From an uncultured Eubacterium sp. (GTDB lineage Bacteria > Bacillota > Clostridia > Lachnospirales > Lachnospiraceae): 15,003 nucleotides of DNA. The notes beneath the pieces are model-generated. The model was not told the DNA's origin. It ran no database searches and saw only the letters and a list, made by a program, of their open reading frames with translations. The translations under genes and the position numbers were made by a program. Positions 6,653 to 14,945 of this stretch are shown here, one piece after another; position 1 is the stretch's first letter; each line of letters opens with the position of its first letter. The stretch lies in NCBI GenBank assembly GCA_910586225.1, contig CAJUIL010000050.1:1-15003 (forward strand). Direction: 5' to 3'.

Positions 6653-8469
6653 TCCTTGTTTTCAACCTTACTGGCAATAAATAAACGCCCCTTTTCCAGA
6701 CTTTTCCGGTTTTCCTCCGTATAAGGAACTGCCGGAATACGGATAGCTACGGTAGTGCCCTCATCCGGTTCGCTTTCCACAGACAGTCCATATTCCTTTC
6801 CGAACAAAATCTGGATCCGGTTATTAACATTTACAAGCCCCACACCGGAGCCATGCTTGTGAATCCGGCTGCTGTCGCTCAGCACCAGATGTACCTCCTC
6901 TTGTGTCATTCCAACCCCGTTATCCGATACAGAAAGTATGACTGTCCCATCTTCCTGTCTCCCGGTCACCCGGATCTCCCCGTCGCCGTCCATGTCGCCG
7001 ACTCCATAATTAATCGCATTTTCAAGGATCGGCTGCAGCACCAGCTTGACCATGCAGCAGTCATCAACAGACTCGTCCTCCTCAAAAACAACAGTAAAAT
7101 GATTTTTATAGCGGATCTTTTGAATATTCATATAGCTTTTCGCGTGCTGCAGCTCATCCCTCACTGCGATCACCGTACGTCCCTTTGAAAGGCTGATGCG
7201 GAACAGCTTTGCCAACTGTGAGATCATAAACACCGCGTCGTCGTTGCGCTCGCCTTCGATCATCCATGTGATAGAATCCAGCGCATTATACAAAAAATGG
7301 GGATTAATCTGGCTCTGCAGCGCATCAAGCTCGCTTTTTCTCCGCTCGTTCTGCTCCACGACAATTTTATGCATCAAAGCGTCGATCTGCTCATAAGAAC
7401 GCTGGATCGAATAACCAAGCTGGCGGATCTCTAACGAGCCGCCAATATAAATTTCCGGCTTTTCCCCTGCCTCATATTCCATTACTGAACGCTGCAGCTT
7501 TAGGATGGGGCTGGAAATCCGGTCTGAAATAACGCGGTTAATAACTGCCAGCATCATTGCCATTAAAAGGATGAGCATGGCGATAAAATATCCGATCTCC
7601 CGCATTCCATGCGTAAATGTCGCTTCCGGTATGATCCCAACCAGCTTCCACCCGGTATAGCTGATTGTATTTACGATCACCTTGCGCCGTTCTCCTTCAA
7701 AAGTATCATCATAAACGCCATCCTTATACCGAGCTGTTTTTTCGCTGTTTTCATACGCGATCCCTTTGCTGATCTGCACCTGCCTGTTGTGATAAATAAT
7801 CTGCCCGCTGCCGTCGCACAAATAATAATACTGCCCATGATTTGATTCGTTGATTTTTTTCATCATGCGCGATATCCCTGTATCGTCCATATCCACAAGC
7901 AGCACTCCGGTAAACGGTACTCCTTGGTCAGTAAGCTCTACGACCCGGCTTAGGGAAATGACCCAGTAATAGCGCTTTGTATCGTCGTCAAACAGATTTT
8001 GAATATGAGGGATAGAAAAATGCAGGTTTGCTGTATCTCCCATCGCCTTAACAAACCAGTCCTGCTTCGTAACATCCGGATCTTCTTTCTGCAGGGCAAC
8101 CGGCTCTGCCGCTACCAAGCTTCCGTAGGGATTGTAGATCGCAATGCTGCGCAGCCTGCTTCTGTTTGCTTCATACAAAAGGTTCATTCCCTGCCGAATG
8201 CTGTTTTCCTGATTGGACAGATCATTTTCTTTTATCACATTATAATAAACCGCATCCGATATCTGACGCATACTGACCAGATAATCCTCCAGATTTTCCC
8301 CTGTCTGCTCCATCAGCTTTTGCGTACTCCGTATCATGTCTTGTCCGGAGGAAGCCGAAACACGGACATATACCATAACTCCCAGAACAAGCAAGATCGA
8401 AATAGATAATACGGAAAACGCTGCCATAATGGTTGACTGCAGTTTTTTCGGCTTAAGTTTAGTTCTCAC
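6649..8469 (-). CDS. YesM/LytS-type sensor histidine kinase with dCache-like domain
   Basis: A 606-residue membrane kinase expected to phosphorylate the YesN-type regulator encoded just upstream. Layout: TM1 (about 16-36), extracellular dCache-like sensor (about 40-290), TM2 (292-313), HAMP and coiled coil (314-385), and His_kinase domain with phosphoacceptor His391 in QINPHFLYNALDSI. The ATPase domain has the N-box Asn484 (LQPILENAI), DNGVGM (516-521) and GSGVGL (540-545). I chose the GTG at 8469: GGAG lies 10 nt upstream, and this start overlaps the regulator's stop by 11 nt. An ATG upstream at 8571 would force a 113-nt overlap and lacks support. The 3' end overlaps the next gene as ATGA. 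The tight coupling of the three genes suggests a stoichiometric complex. Confidence 0.93.
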   Translation of the reverse strand: MRTKLKPKKLQSTIMAAFSVLSISILLVLGVMVYVRVSASSGQDMIRSTQKLMEQTGENLEDYLVSMRQISDAVYYNVIKENDLSNQENSIRQGMNLLYEANRSRLRSIAIYNPYGSLVAAEPVALQKEDPDVTKQDWFVKAMGDTANLHFSIPHIQNLFDDDTKRYYWVISLSRVVELTDQGVPFTGVLLVDMDDTGISRMMKKINESNHGQYYYLCDGSGQIIYHNRQVQISKGIAYENSEKTARYKDGVYDDTFEGERRKVIVNTISYTGWKLVGIIPEATFTHGMREIGYFIAMLILLMAMMLAVINRVISDRISSPILKLQRSVMEYEAGEKPEIYIGGSLEIRQLGYSIQRSYEQIDALMHKIVVEQNERRKSELDALQSQINPHFLYNALDSITWMIEGERNDDAVFMISQLAKLFRISLSKGRTVIAVRDELQHAKSYMNIQKIRYKNHFTVVFEEDESVDDCCMVKLVLQPILENAINYGVGDMDGDGEIRVTGRQEDGTVILSVSDNGVGMTQEEVHLVLSDSSRIHKHGSGVGLVNVNNRIQILFGKEYGLSVESEPDEGTTVAIRIPAVPYTEENRKSLEKGRLFIASKVENKE

Positions 8470-10066
8470 GTTCTGAATGCTCCGTTCTGTACTTGGAAGG
8501 CGATACGCCAAAGCGCCGTTTAAATACATAGCTGAAATAATTTGGATCCGTATAACCGACCTTTTTTGCAATCATATAGCTCTTTTCATTTGTTTCGATC
8601 AAAAGGCAAGCCGCGCGGTCCATGCGGTAATCTGTCAGATAAGTGATAAACGAACTGCCTGTCTCCTTTTTAAAGATTGTAGAAAAATAGGAATTGGATA
8701 CACCCAGCACCTCACAAATACAATCCAGTGAGAGTTCTTCATTTCCATAATTATTTCGGACGTATTCTTCTGCTCTGGAAACAAAGGATTTTGTTGAGCT
8801 ATTCCTTGCGCTGATGATCGCTTTTCGCATCGAAAGACAGCTGGCGGTCAGCCATTCACGCAGCGCATTTGGTTCCATATCCAGCAAGCTTGTGTATAAC
8901 GTCCGGATATCTCCCAAAAAACCGTCCGCAATTTCATGGTTCATAGAAAAACGATACAACGCACTGATCAATTCCATAATATCAATATGATACTGCTGCA
9001 GCGACTTTTCCGAAGCTGATGTATGTTGCAGATATTTTTCAACTGCCTGCTCTACATCCTCCGCAGAACCAAGCCGTATCATTTTAAACATTGCCGATAG
9101 CTCCATATCGCTTGCAGCGCCGGATCTCATGATCTTCTGCGGTACTACTTCTTTTCGGTTGATCGCTCTTGAAGAGCCATAGATCCCACGGTATGAAACC
9201 GCTTCCCTCGCGCTTTCATATGATTGCGCCATATCCAAAAGTCCCCTGTACACCTGTCCAATGCCAATCGTTACGACCGCTCCAATCATCCGGCGGGCGT
9301 ATCTGCAAAATCTGTCGCATTCATCCGTTAAATCCGAGATCGCCGTTTCATTTTTCAGCTGCGCGATCAATACTGTGTCGCCAAGATAGGAAAAACATTT
9401 CGCCTGCCATCTTTTCGCCAAATGCTCCTGCGCCTGCTTCTGCACTGACGTAGACAGCAGCAGCGGATTCATCTGCTCAGGTATCTGGCAGGAGGATGTA
9501 TGGATCACAAGGCAGCTAAAGTACGGCCCTGTAAATGAGAGCTGGTAATCGGAAAGGTATCCTGACAGCTCCTCTTCCAGCACACGTCCTTCAATCAGCG
9601 CCGCATAGAACTCCGCCTGCAGCAGCGGCAGCGATTCCAAATAATACTTCCGCAGTATTTCAACATTACGTTTCTCATGAATTTCCTGATCCAGCTTTAT
9701 TTTCAGGCGCGTAAATACTTCTGCTAATTCAGCGGCATTAATCGGCTTTAATATGTACTCTTCCGCTTCCAAATGTACCGCCTCTTTCGCGTATTCAAAT
9801 TCATCAAAGCCTGTGAAAAAAAGGATTTTAGCCGCCGGAAATTCCTCCTTTACACGCCCTGCCAGCTCCAGCCCATCCATATAAGGCATTTTAATATCTG
9901 TCATAATAACGTCTGGCTGAAATTCCTCTACCATCTCAAACGCCTTTACCCCATTACTGGCATATCCGATGATCGAAAATCCAAGACTGTCCCAGTCCAT
10001 CCTTTTCATCATCCCCTGCATTACTTCTTCTTCATCATCTACCAGAAGAATTGTGTACTTATCCAT
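8459..10066 (-). CDS. YesN-type response regulator with AraC DNA-binding domain
   Basis: A 535-residue cytoplasmic transcription regulator. The N-terminal receiver has the acidic pair Asp10/Asp11, phosphoacceptor Asp57 (DVIMTDIKMPYMDG), Thr85 and Lys107. A long middle segment (about 130-425) is typical of YesN proteins. The C-terminal AraC-type double helix-turn-helix (about 437-530) includes VSNSYFSTIFKKETG and the second-helix motif DPNYFSYVFKRRFGVSPSKYR. The start at 10066 is chosen because GGAG lies 9 nt upstream; in-frame ATGs at 10081 and 10072 overlap or crowd that site. It is the first gene of the sensor operon, with its own promoter. The neighbouring mgl operon is the obvious candidate target, activated when the kinase phosphorylates the regulator (inference). 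Confidence 0.94.
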   Translation of the reverse strand: MDKYTILLVDDEEEVMQGMMKRMDWDSLGFSIIGYASNGVKAFEMVEEFQPDVIMTDIKMPYMDGLELAGRVKEEFPAAKILFFTGFDEFEYAKEAVHLEAEEYILKPINAAELAEVFTRLKIKLDQEIHEKRNVEILRKYYLESLPLLQAEFYAALIEGRVLEEELSGYLSDYQLSFTGPYFSCLVIHTSSCQIPEQMNPLLLSTSVQKQAQEHLAKRWQAKCFSYLGDTVLIAQLKNETAISDLTDECDRFCRYARRMIGAVVTIGIGQVYRGLLDMAQSYESAREAVSYRGIYGSSRAINRKEVVPQKIMRSGAASDMELSAMFKMIRLGSAEDVEQAVEKYLQHTSASEKSLQQYHIDIMELISALYRFSMNHEIADGFLGDIRTLYTSLLDMEPNALREWLTASCLSMRKAIISARNSSTKSFVSRAEEYVRNNYGNEELSLDCICEVLGVSNSYFSTIFKKETGSSFITYLTDYRMDRAACLLIETNEKSYMIAKKVGYTDPNYFSYVFKRRFGVSPSKYRTEHSEREN

Positions 10067-10119
10067 AAACATTATCTCCATTACAACTATAAACAGTAAT
10101 CATCCGCCTTGTTTTCATT

Positions 10120-10148
10120 ATTATAGCAAACGCACAGGCAAATGTAAA
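10120..10148 (-). promoter_or_regulatory. Promoter of the sensor operon
   Basis: Minus strand TTTACA (10143-10148), 17-nt spacer and perfect TATAAT (10120-10125) preceded by TGC (extended -10). It lies about 55 nt before the regulator's start and just after the terminator of the mgl operon, so the sensor genes can be transcribed independently. The remainder of the 10067-10249 gap shows nothing else besides the terminator. Confidence 0.75.
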
Positions 10149-10165
10149 TATAGCGGATATACGTC

Positions 10166-10195
10166 AAAAAGAAGCCGGAATAGCATCCGGCTCCT
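10166..10195 (-). terminator. Terminator of the mglBAC operon
   Basis: Minus strand 10-bp stem AGGAGCCGGA / TCCGGCTTCT (10186-10195 with 10170-10179; one G-U pair), loop TGCTAT, then a run of five T (10166-10170, including the last stem base). It begins about 55 nt after the mglC stop codon. Confidence 0.9.
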
Positions 10196-10249
10196 TTTCC
10201 ATCGATTGATCAATTTTCTGTTCGCTGCAAATAAGCAGCTTAAAAATCT

Positions 10250-11905
10250 TTATTTCTTCTGCACGTATTTCAGACAGTCAAGCGTTACTGCCACAAGGAT
10301 AATAATACCCGAAAATACGAACTGCAGATTTGTGTCAATGCCAAGAATAGTAAGCGAATAAGTGAGCGCCGTAAAAATAAATACACCAACCACGACACCA
10401 GAAATCTTACCGATACCACCAGTAAACGATACGCCGCCGACAACGCAGGCCGCAATCGCATCCATCTCCCAGCCTTGGCCATAAGCCGCAGAACCAGAAC
10501 CAACCATTCTTGCACATTCCAGCCAAGATCCAAATCCATAAAGAATACCAGCCAGAACAAATGCGCCTACTGTTACACGAAATACGGAAATACCGGATAC
10601 CGATGCCGCCTCAGGATTTCCACCGACTGCATACAAGTTTTTTCCAAACGTCGTCTTATTCCAGATAAACCATACGATGACGATCGCTGCCGCCGCCCAG
10701 AGAATGATCGTCGGAAAACCATTGATCTTCGGAATGATCATAGCTGGAATTGTCGGTTCAATCGCACCAAAGGATACGCCCTTCGTCGCATAAGTGATCA
10801 AGCCAAAGATCACGAGCATATTCGCCATAGTGGAAATAAACGGATGCATTTTAAATTTCGCTGTAAAAAATCCTGCGATCGCCGTAAAAAACGTACAGAG
10901 CAGAATACATACCACAAGTGCCAGAATCACTCTTACTCCGATCGGAAGCATCGTAAAGTCAAATGCATGGCCAAATACAAAACCTGTATTCACTCCCTGA
11001 TGCATAATGATCGTTGCCGTCGTCATACCCATGCCGACCATACGTCCGATTGAAAGATCCGTACCTGTCAAAAGGATCAGACCCGCAACGCCAAGCGCCA
11101 GGAACATACGCGGCGACGCCTGCTGTAAAATGTTCAATACATTATTATAGGTAAGCAGCGGCGTCTTTTTCAAGATCGGCGTAATAATACAGAGCATAAT
11201 AAAAATCAATACAATAGCAATATATAAACCGTTCTGCAGCAAAAATGTCCGACGGTTAAACGTATATTTATAATTTTCCCATTTCTGCGCACTGGTCTCC
11301 GCAAATGTAAACTTTGACATCCGCAGCATATCGATCAAATGATATTGATAAGTATAAGCCGCGTGTTTTCTGTCCTTGATCTGCTGCAGATCCTTTTCCA
11401 GCTCCATTTTTGCGTCAAACAGACGATTTTTATGTACGTACTTTTCATCTTTGATCTCTTGATGATCCGACAGCTTGGAAATCGCAGCCTGATGATCCTT
11501 TTCAAGCTGTGCGACACGAGCGTTGTATTTCTCCCTTGCTTCGTTTTTTTCCTGTACGCAGCTGATCTTTACTGCCTGGTAATAATCTTTGTTAAAATGT
11601 GCTTTTAAATAAGCTTCCGCATCTGAGATCAGCTTTGTGATCTCATCCTTATTTTTTGTTTCTACTTCCTTTGCTTTTTGCAGCTGCGCCTGATCTGCCG
11701 CAATCTGCGCTTCCTTCTCCTGCTTTGTCAGGGAGCGGTCTCTTTTGATTCTGTCCATATCATTTTGAAGAGAGAGAATCTTGTCTGTCCCGTCCGCCCT
11801 GAGGCTATCTATCTTCGCCTGAAGCTTGCCGACATAATCTTCGATCGGCTGACGCAGCTTCATTTCCTGTTCTGCTGAAAGAATCGTACTGTTTCCGTTC
11901 GCCAT
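10250..11905 (-). CDS. mglC: Galactose/methyl-galactoside ABC permease MglC with N-terminal coiled-coil extension
   Basis: Inner-membrane permease of the mgl importer, 551 residues. The C-terminal part (about 222-549) is a complete BPD_transp_2 permease with about eight to ten membrane helices, GTDLSIGRMVG (281-291) and the coupling-loop segment YAVGGNPEAASVSGI (425-439). E. coli MglC is about 336 residues; here about 215 residues are added in front. They are highly charged and helical, with Gln/Lys/Glu-rich heptad-like stretches at 15-95 and 108-182, and no membrane segment, so they should form a cytoplasmic coiled coil. No ribosome site precedes an internal Met (193 or 196), so the extension appears to be part of the protein. 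The gene follows mglA by 18 nt; GAGGGAG in that gap serves the ATG at 11905. Confidence 0.92.
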   Translation of the reverse strand: MANGNSTILSAEQEMKLRQPIEDYVGKLQAKIDSLRADGTDKILSLQNDMDRIKRDRSLTKQEKEAQIAADQAQLQKAKEVETKNKDEITKLISDAEAYLKAHFNKDYYQAVKISCVQEKNEAREKYNARVAQLEKDHQAAISKLSDHQEIKDEKYVHKNRLFDAKMELEKDLQQIKDRKHAAYTYQYHLIDMLRMSKFTFAETSAQKWENYKYTFNRRTFLLQNGLYIAIVLIFIMLCIITPILKKTPLLTYNNVLNILQQASPRMFLALGVAGLILLTGTDLSIGRMVGMGMTTATIIMHQGVNTGFVFGHAFDFTMLPIGVRVILALVVCILLCTFFTAIAGFFTAKFKMHPFISTMANMLVIFGLITYATKGVSFGAIEPTIPAMIIPKINGFPTIILWAAAAIVIVWFIWNKTTFGKNLYAVGGNPEAASVSGISVFRVTVGAFVLAGILYGFGSWLECARMVGSGSAAYGQGWEMDAIAACVVGGVSFTGGIGKISGVVVGVFIFTALTYSLTILGIDTNLQFVFSGIIILVAVTLDCLKYVQKK

Positions 11906-11923
11906 ATGCTTTCATCTCCCTCT

Positions 11924-13432
11924 TTATAGGTATTTTGCGCTAAGCCTTAAAAGCTCTTCCTGATCCGTCTCTTTCGTATTTACAATCCCCGAAAGATGCC
12001 CATTAGACATAACGCCGATGCGGTTTGTGATCCCAAGTATTTCCGGCATTTCCGACGAAACAACGATAATCGTCTTTCCCTGCTTTGCCATATTGATGAT
12101 CAGCTCATAAATTTCATATTTTGCACCAACGTCGATTCCTCGTGTCGGTTCATCCATCATAAACACCTGCGGACTCCGCTCCAGCCATTTCCCCATAATG
12201 ACCTTCTGCTGATTGCCGCCGGAAAGGCTTGAGATCATATCTTCCGGTCCCATACATTTCGTATGCATGATCTTAATCTCTTTTGCCGTTGCCTTGACCA
12301 TTTTGGAGTCTGACAGCGCAATGCCGGACTTGTATTGGTTCAGATTTGCAATCGTTGTATTGAACGTAAGGTCCCCCTTTAAAAACAGCCCATTTGCCTT
12401 CCGTTCTTCTGTAATCATTGCAAAACCATGATCCATTGCTTCCCTGGCACTGCTGAAATTCATCAGCCGTCCGTTAAAGTAAACACGTCCCGCAGCTCTG
12501 GTACGCACCCCAAAAATTGTTTCCAAAAGCTCTGTCCGCCCAGCGCCAACCAAACCGTACAGTCCGAATATCTCGCCTTCCTTTACGTCAAACGTAATAT
12601 CCTGTAAATGAGGCTCAAATTTTGTGGACAGATGTTGTATCGATAAAATTACGTCCTTCGGCACATTGTCTACTGGAGGAAAACGATTTTCCAAAGAACG
12701 GCCAACCATTGCCGCGATCAGCTCGTTCATATTCGTTTCCTTGCTGCTTTTTGTCATAACCAGATTGCCATCGCGAAGTACGGATATTTCATCACAGATC
12801 TCAAAAATCTCATCCATTTTATGAGAAATATAGATCAAAGCAATCCCCTGCTTTTTCAGCATCCGCATCATTTCAAACAGCTTTTCAACCTCCTGTACCG
12901 TCAAAGAGGACGTCGGCTCATCCAAAACGATCACTTTTGAATTATAGGAAATCGCTTTCGCTATTTCACACATCTGCCGCTGTGATACGGACATATTCCG
13001 CATTGGCTGCGCCAAATTAACCGTCATGCCAAGCTTTCGGAAAAGCTCGGATGCTTCCTTTTTCATTCTGCCTTCATCTACTACGCCCATGGAATTGACT
13101 GGATACCGTCCAAGAAACAGATTATCGATCACATTTCTTTCCAGGCATTGGTTCAATTCCTGATGAACCATTGCAATGCCGTTTTCAAGTGCATCCTTTG
13201 GCCCGGAAAAACTTACTTCTTTACCGTCGAGGAAAATATTCCCTTCGTCTTTTTGATACGTACCGAACAGACACTTCATCATGGTTGATTTGCCGGCGCC
13301 GTTTTCGCCCATCAGCCCCATAACCGTTCCGCGCTTTACATCCAGATGAATGTGGTCTAATACCCGGTTCCGGCCAAAGGATTTGCTCATGCCGCGTATC
13401 GATAAGACGGTATTCTCTTTCTTATCTGCCAT
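11924..13432 (-). CDS. mglA: Galactose/methyl-galactoside ABC ATPase MglA
   Basis: Tandem-domain sugar-import ATPase, 502 residues, the usual length. Domain 1 has Walker A GENGAGKST (42-50), signature SVSQRQ (148-153) and Walker B VIVLDEPTSS (167-176). Domain 2 has a degenerate Walker A GLVGAGRTE (293-301, Arg in place of Lys, as is normal for RbsA/MglA-type proteins), signature LSGGNQQK (403-410) and Walker B MMDEPTRG (425-432). It energises uptake through MglC. It is separated from mglB by 115 nt that hold a stable hairpin, so it is probably expressed below mglB. The ribosome site is weak (GGGGT about 8 nt upstream of the ATG). Confidence 0.95.
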   Translation of the reverse strand: MADKKENTVLSIRGMSKSFGRNRVLDHIHLDVKRGTVMGLMGENGAGKSTMMKCLFGTYQKDEGNIFLDGKEVSFSGPKDALENGIAMVHQELNQCLERNVIDNLFLGRYPVNSMGVVDEGRMKKEASELFRKLGMTVNLAQPMRNMSVSQRQMCEIAKAISYNSKVIVLDEPTSSLTVQEVEKLFEMMRMLKKQGIALIYISHKMDEIFEICDEISVLRDGNLVMTKSSKETNMNELIAAMVGRSLENRFPPVDNVPKDVILSIQHLSTKFEPHLQDITFDVKEGEIFGLYGLVGAGRTELLETIFGVRTRAAGRVYFNGRLMNFSSAREAMDHGFAMITEERKANGLFLKGDLTFNTTIANLNQYKSGIALSDSKMVKATAKEIKIMHTKCMGPEDMISSLSGGNQQKVIMGKWLERSPQVFMMDEPTRGIDVGAKYEIYELIINMAKQGKTIIVVSSEMPEILGITNRIGVMSNGHLSGIVNTKETDQEELLRLSAKYL

Positions 13433-13480
13433 ACTTTTTACCCCGTATATGTATTCCTGTTACACTCCGTTTTCTAAAAG

Positions 13481-13506
13481 ATTAGGGAGAATTTCTTCTC
13501 CCTAAT
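13481..13506 (-). terminator. Intercistronic hairpin between mglB and mglA
   Basis: A perfect 11-bp inverted repeat (13481-13491 with 13496-13506) with a GAAA tetraloop on the minus-strand transcript, followed by CTTTT. It is probably a partial terminator or a 3' RNA stabiliser that keeps the binding protein in excess over MglA/MglC, as is common in binding-protein operons. The short T-tract suggests that read-through occurs. Confidence 0.75.
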
Positions 13507-13547
13507 CGCCTGTCTGTCCTTATTTCAAAATCCTGTACAAGATATGA

Positions 13548-14909
13548 TTACTGGTTCAGTAATGCCGTATAAGAAGCCGCGTTATCCGTCTTAACCATAT
13601 TGATAGCAAACGCGTCATACTGACCCGGATTGCCAAGGCGGTTTGTAATATTAGACTCTGTCTGTCCGTCTCCGCCGATATAATCTACTTCCAGATTCAA
13701 AATATCGTCATAGTTCTGCAGAAGCGGCTGATAGGTTGAGCTTAAGAAATTATCCGATGCATTGTAAATGTTCAGCCATACCTTCTTGGAAGGGCTCTTT
13801 GCTGTATCCAGCTGCTTGGATACCGGCTCATAAATCTTTGTAGAATCTGTAAAATCGCTATAATTATCAGACGTAACAGCTACGTTTAATGCATAGTAAG
13901 AACGCTGTTCTTCATTATATACAAATACGTCGTCCGAAAGTACATTGCCTGCTTCGTCTGCTGTGCCAATACCTGTATCGATATCCACACCGTCAAGCGC
14001 GTTACGCAGAACACGAAGTGTCAGATACGCCTGTACGTCCGCGTGCTGGCTGATCGTTCCGCCGTAACCTTCCGCGATAGCAGCTACCGCGTCACTGTTT
14101 GCGTCATAACCGAAGGTAGGTACCTCGTTGTCCTTAGACCATGCGTTAAACATAGACATACCCATACCATCATTATTGGATGCAATGATATCTATCTCTT
14201 CACCAAAGGATGACGACCATGTGCCGATCGCGTTACCTGCCGTAGCAGCATCCCATGTAGCACCAGCAGAGTTCTTCATTTCCTGAGAAGCAAGCTCGCG
14301 TACAACATATTTCTTTCCGCCGACCTCAATTTCTCCATCCTTTACAGCTGATGCGGAACCATCTGTATTCGTGCCGATCGGATCACTGTTGATATCGCCG
14401 TCCTTTTCAACGCCTGTGCCAAGCGCTTTACGGATACCTCTTGTACGTGCGATAGAATCGTTATGTCCGATATCACCGATTGCAAGCACATAGCCGATCA
14501 CACCATCGCCATTGCGGTCGATCTTGTCAATATTTGCTTCGATATAATCTTTTACCATGGTACCCTGCAGCTCAGCACCCTGATTTGCGTCAAATCCTAC
14601 ATAATATGTATTGTCATTGAAGGAAAGAGCTGCCATATCCAATTCTCCAGTGGAGCTGTTGGACGGCTGGCGGTTAAACCATACGAGCGGTTTATCCTTA
14701 TTTGCAACCTCTGCTGAGGAACCGTCATCTGCCGCGCCGTCATCCGCCGCATCGTCTGAGGAAGCATCATCTGCTGTGTCATCCTGATTGTCTTGCGTAG
14801 CCGCATTGTCTTTATCCGTTGCAGCCTTGTCGTCTCCGCCGGATCCGCAAGCGGTAAGTGAAAGACCCATCATTACTGCCAATGTCATCGATACTAATTT
14901 TCTCTTCAT
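13548..14909 (-). CDS. mglB: Circularly permuted galactose/glucose-binding lipoprotein (MglB family)
   Basis: Binding lipoprotein of the mgl importer, 453 residues. The signal peptide ends in the lipobox LTAC (Cys21), followed by an Asp/Ala/Ser-rich linker (24-70). The folded part starts with WFNRQP (77-82), then YYVGFDANQGAELQG, an EF-hand-like loop DRNGDGVIG (131-139), GHNDSIART (His149, Asp151, Arg155), TWDAATA (Trp219), NND (245-247), GYD (Asp269) and QHADVQA (Gln288, where E. coli has Asn256). Its last 80 residues carry NIYNASDNFL (Asp386 = E. coli Asp14) and FAINMV (Asn437 = Asn91), which are N-terminal in normal MglB. All parts of the fold are present but rotated. A Gly/Asp-rich insertion occupies about 165-200. 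AAGGAG lies 7 nt before the ATG. Confidence 0.9.
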   Translation of the reverse strand: MKRKLVSMTLAVMMGLSLTACGSGGDDKAATDKDNAATQDNQDDTADDASSDDAADDGAADDGSSAEVANKDKPLVWFNRQPSNSSTGELDMAALSFNDNTYYVGFDANQGAELQGTMVKDYIEANIDKIDRNGDGVIGYVLAIGDIGHNDSIARTRGIRKALGTGVEKDGDINSDPIGTNTDGSASAVKDGEIEVGGKKYVVRELASQEMKNSAGATWDAATAGNAIGTWSSSFGEEIDIIASNNDGMGMSMFNAWSKDNEVPTFGYDANSDAVAAIAEGYGGTISQHADVQAYLTLRVLRNALDGVDIDTGIGTADEAGNVLSDDVFVYNEEQRSYYALNVAVTSDNYSDFTDSTKIYEPVSKQLDTAKSPSKKVWLNIYNASDNFLSSTYQPLLQNYDDILNLEVDYIGGDGQTESNITNRLGNPGQYDAFAINMVKTDNAASYTALLNQ

Positions 14910-14930
14910 ATTTTTCTCCTTTCCATACTA

Positions 14931-14945
14931 ACACGCACAGCGTGT
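14931..14945. repeat. Short palindrome in the mglB leader
   Basis: ACACGC-ACA-GCGTGT, a perfect 6-bp inverted repeat with a 3-nt centre, about 20 nt upstream of the mglB start codon and just upstream of its ribosome site. It could be an operator or a small leader hairpin. No convincing promoter is visible in 14946-15003, so the promoter probably lies beyond the right edge. Confidence 0.4.

Noticed and set aside
10475..11053. 192-codon plus-strand frame opposite mglC
   Set aside because: It has Cys/Arg/His-rich composition without any domain pattern and is antisense to conserved permease sequence, so it is a shadow frame.
13548..14909. mglB as a truncated or frameshifted pseudogene missing its N-terminal domain
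   Set aside because: The missing N-terminal segment is present at the C-terminus, the frame is open throughout, and signal peptide, lipobox and ribosome site are intact, so permutation explains it better.
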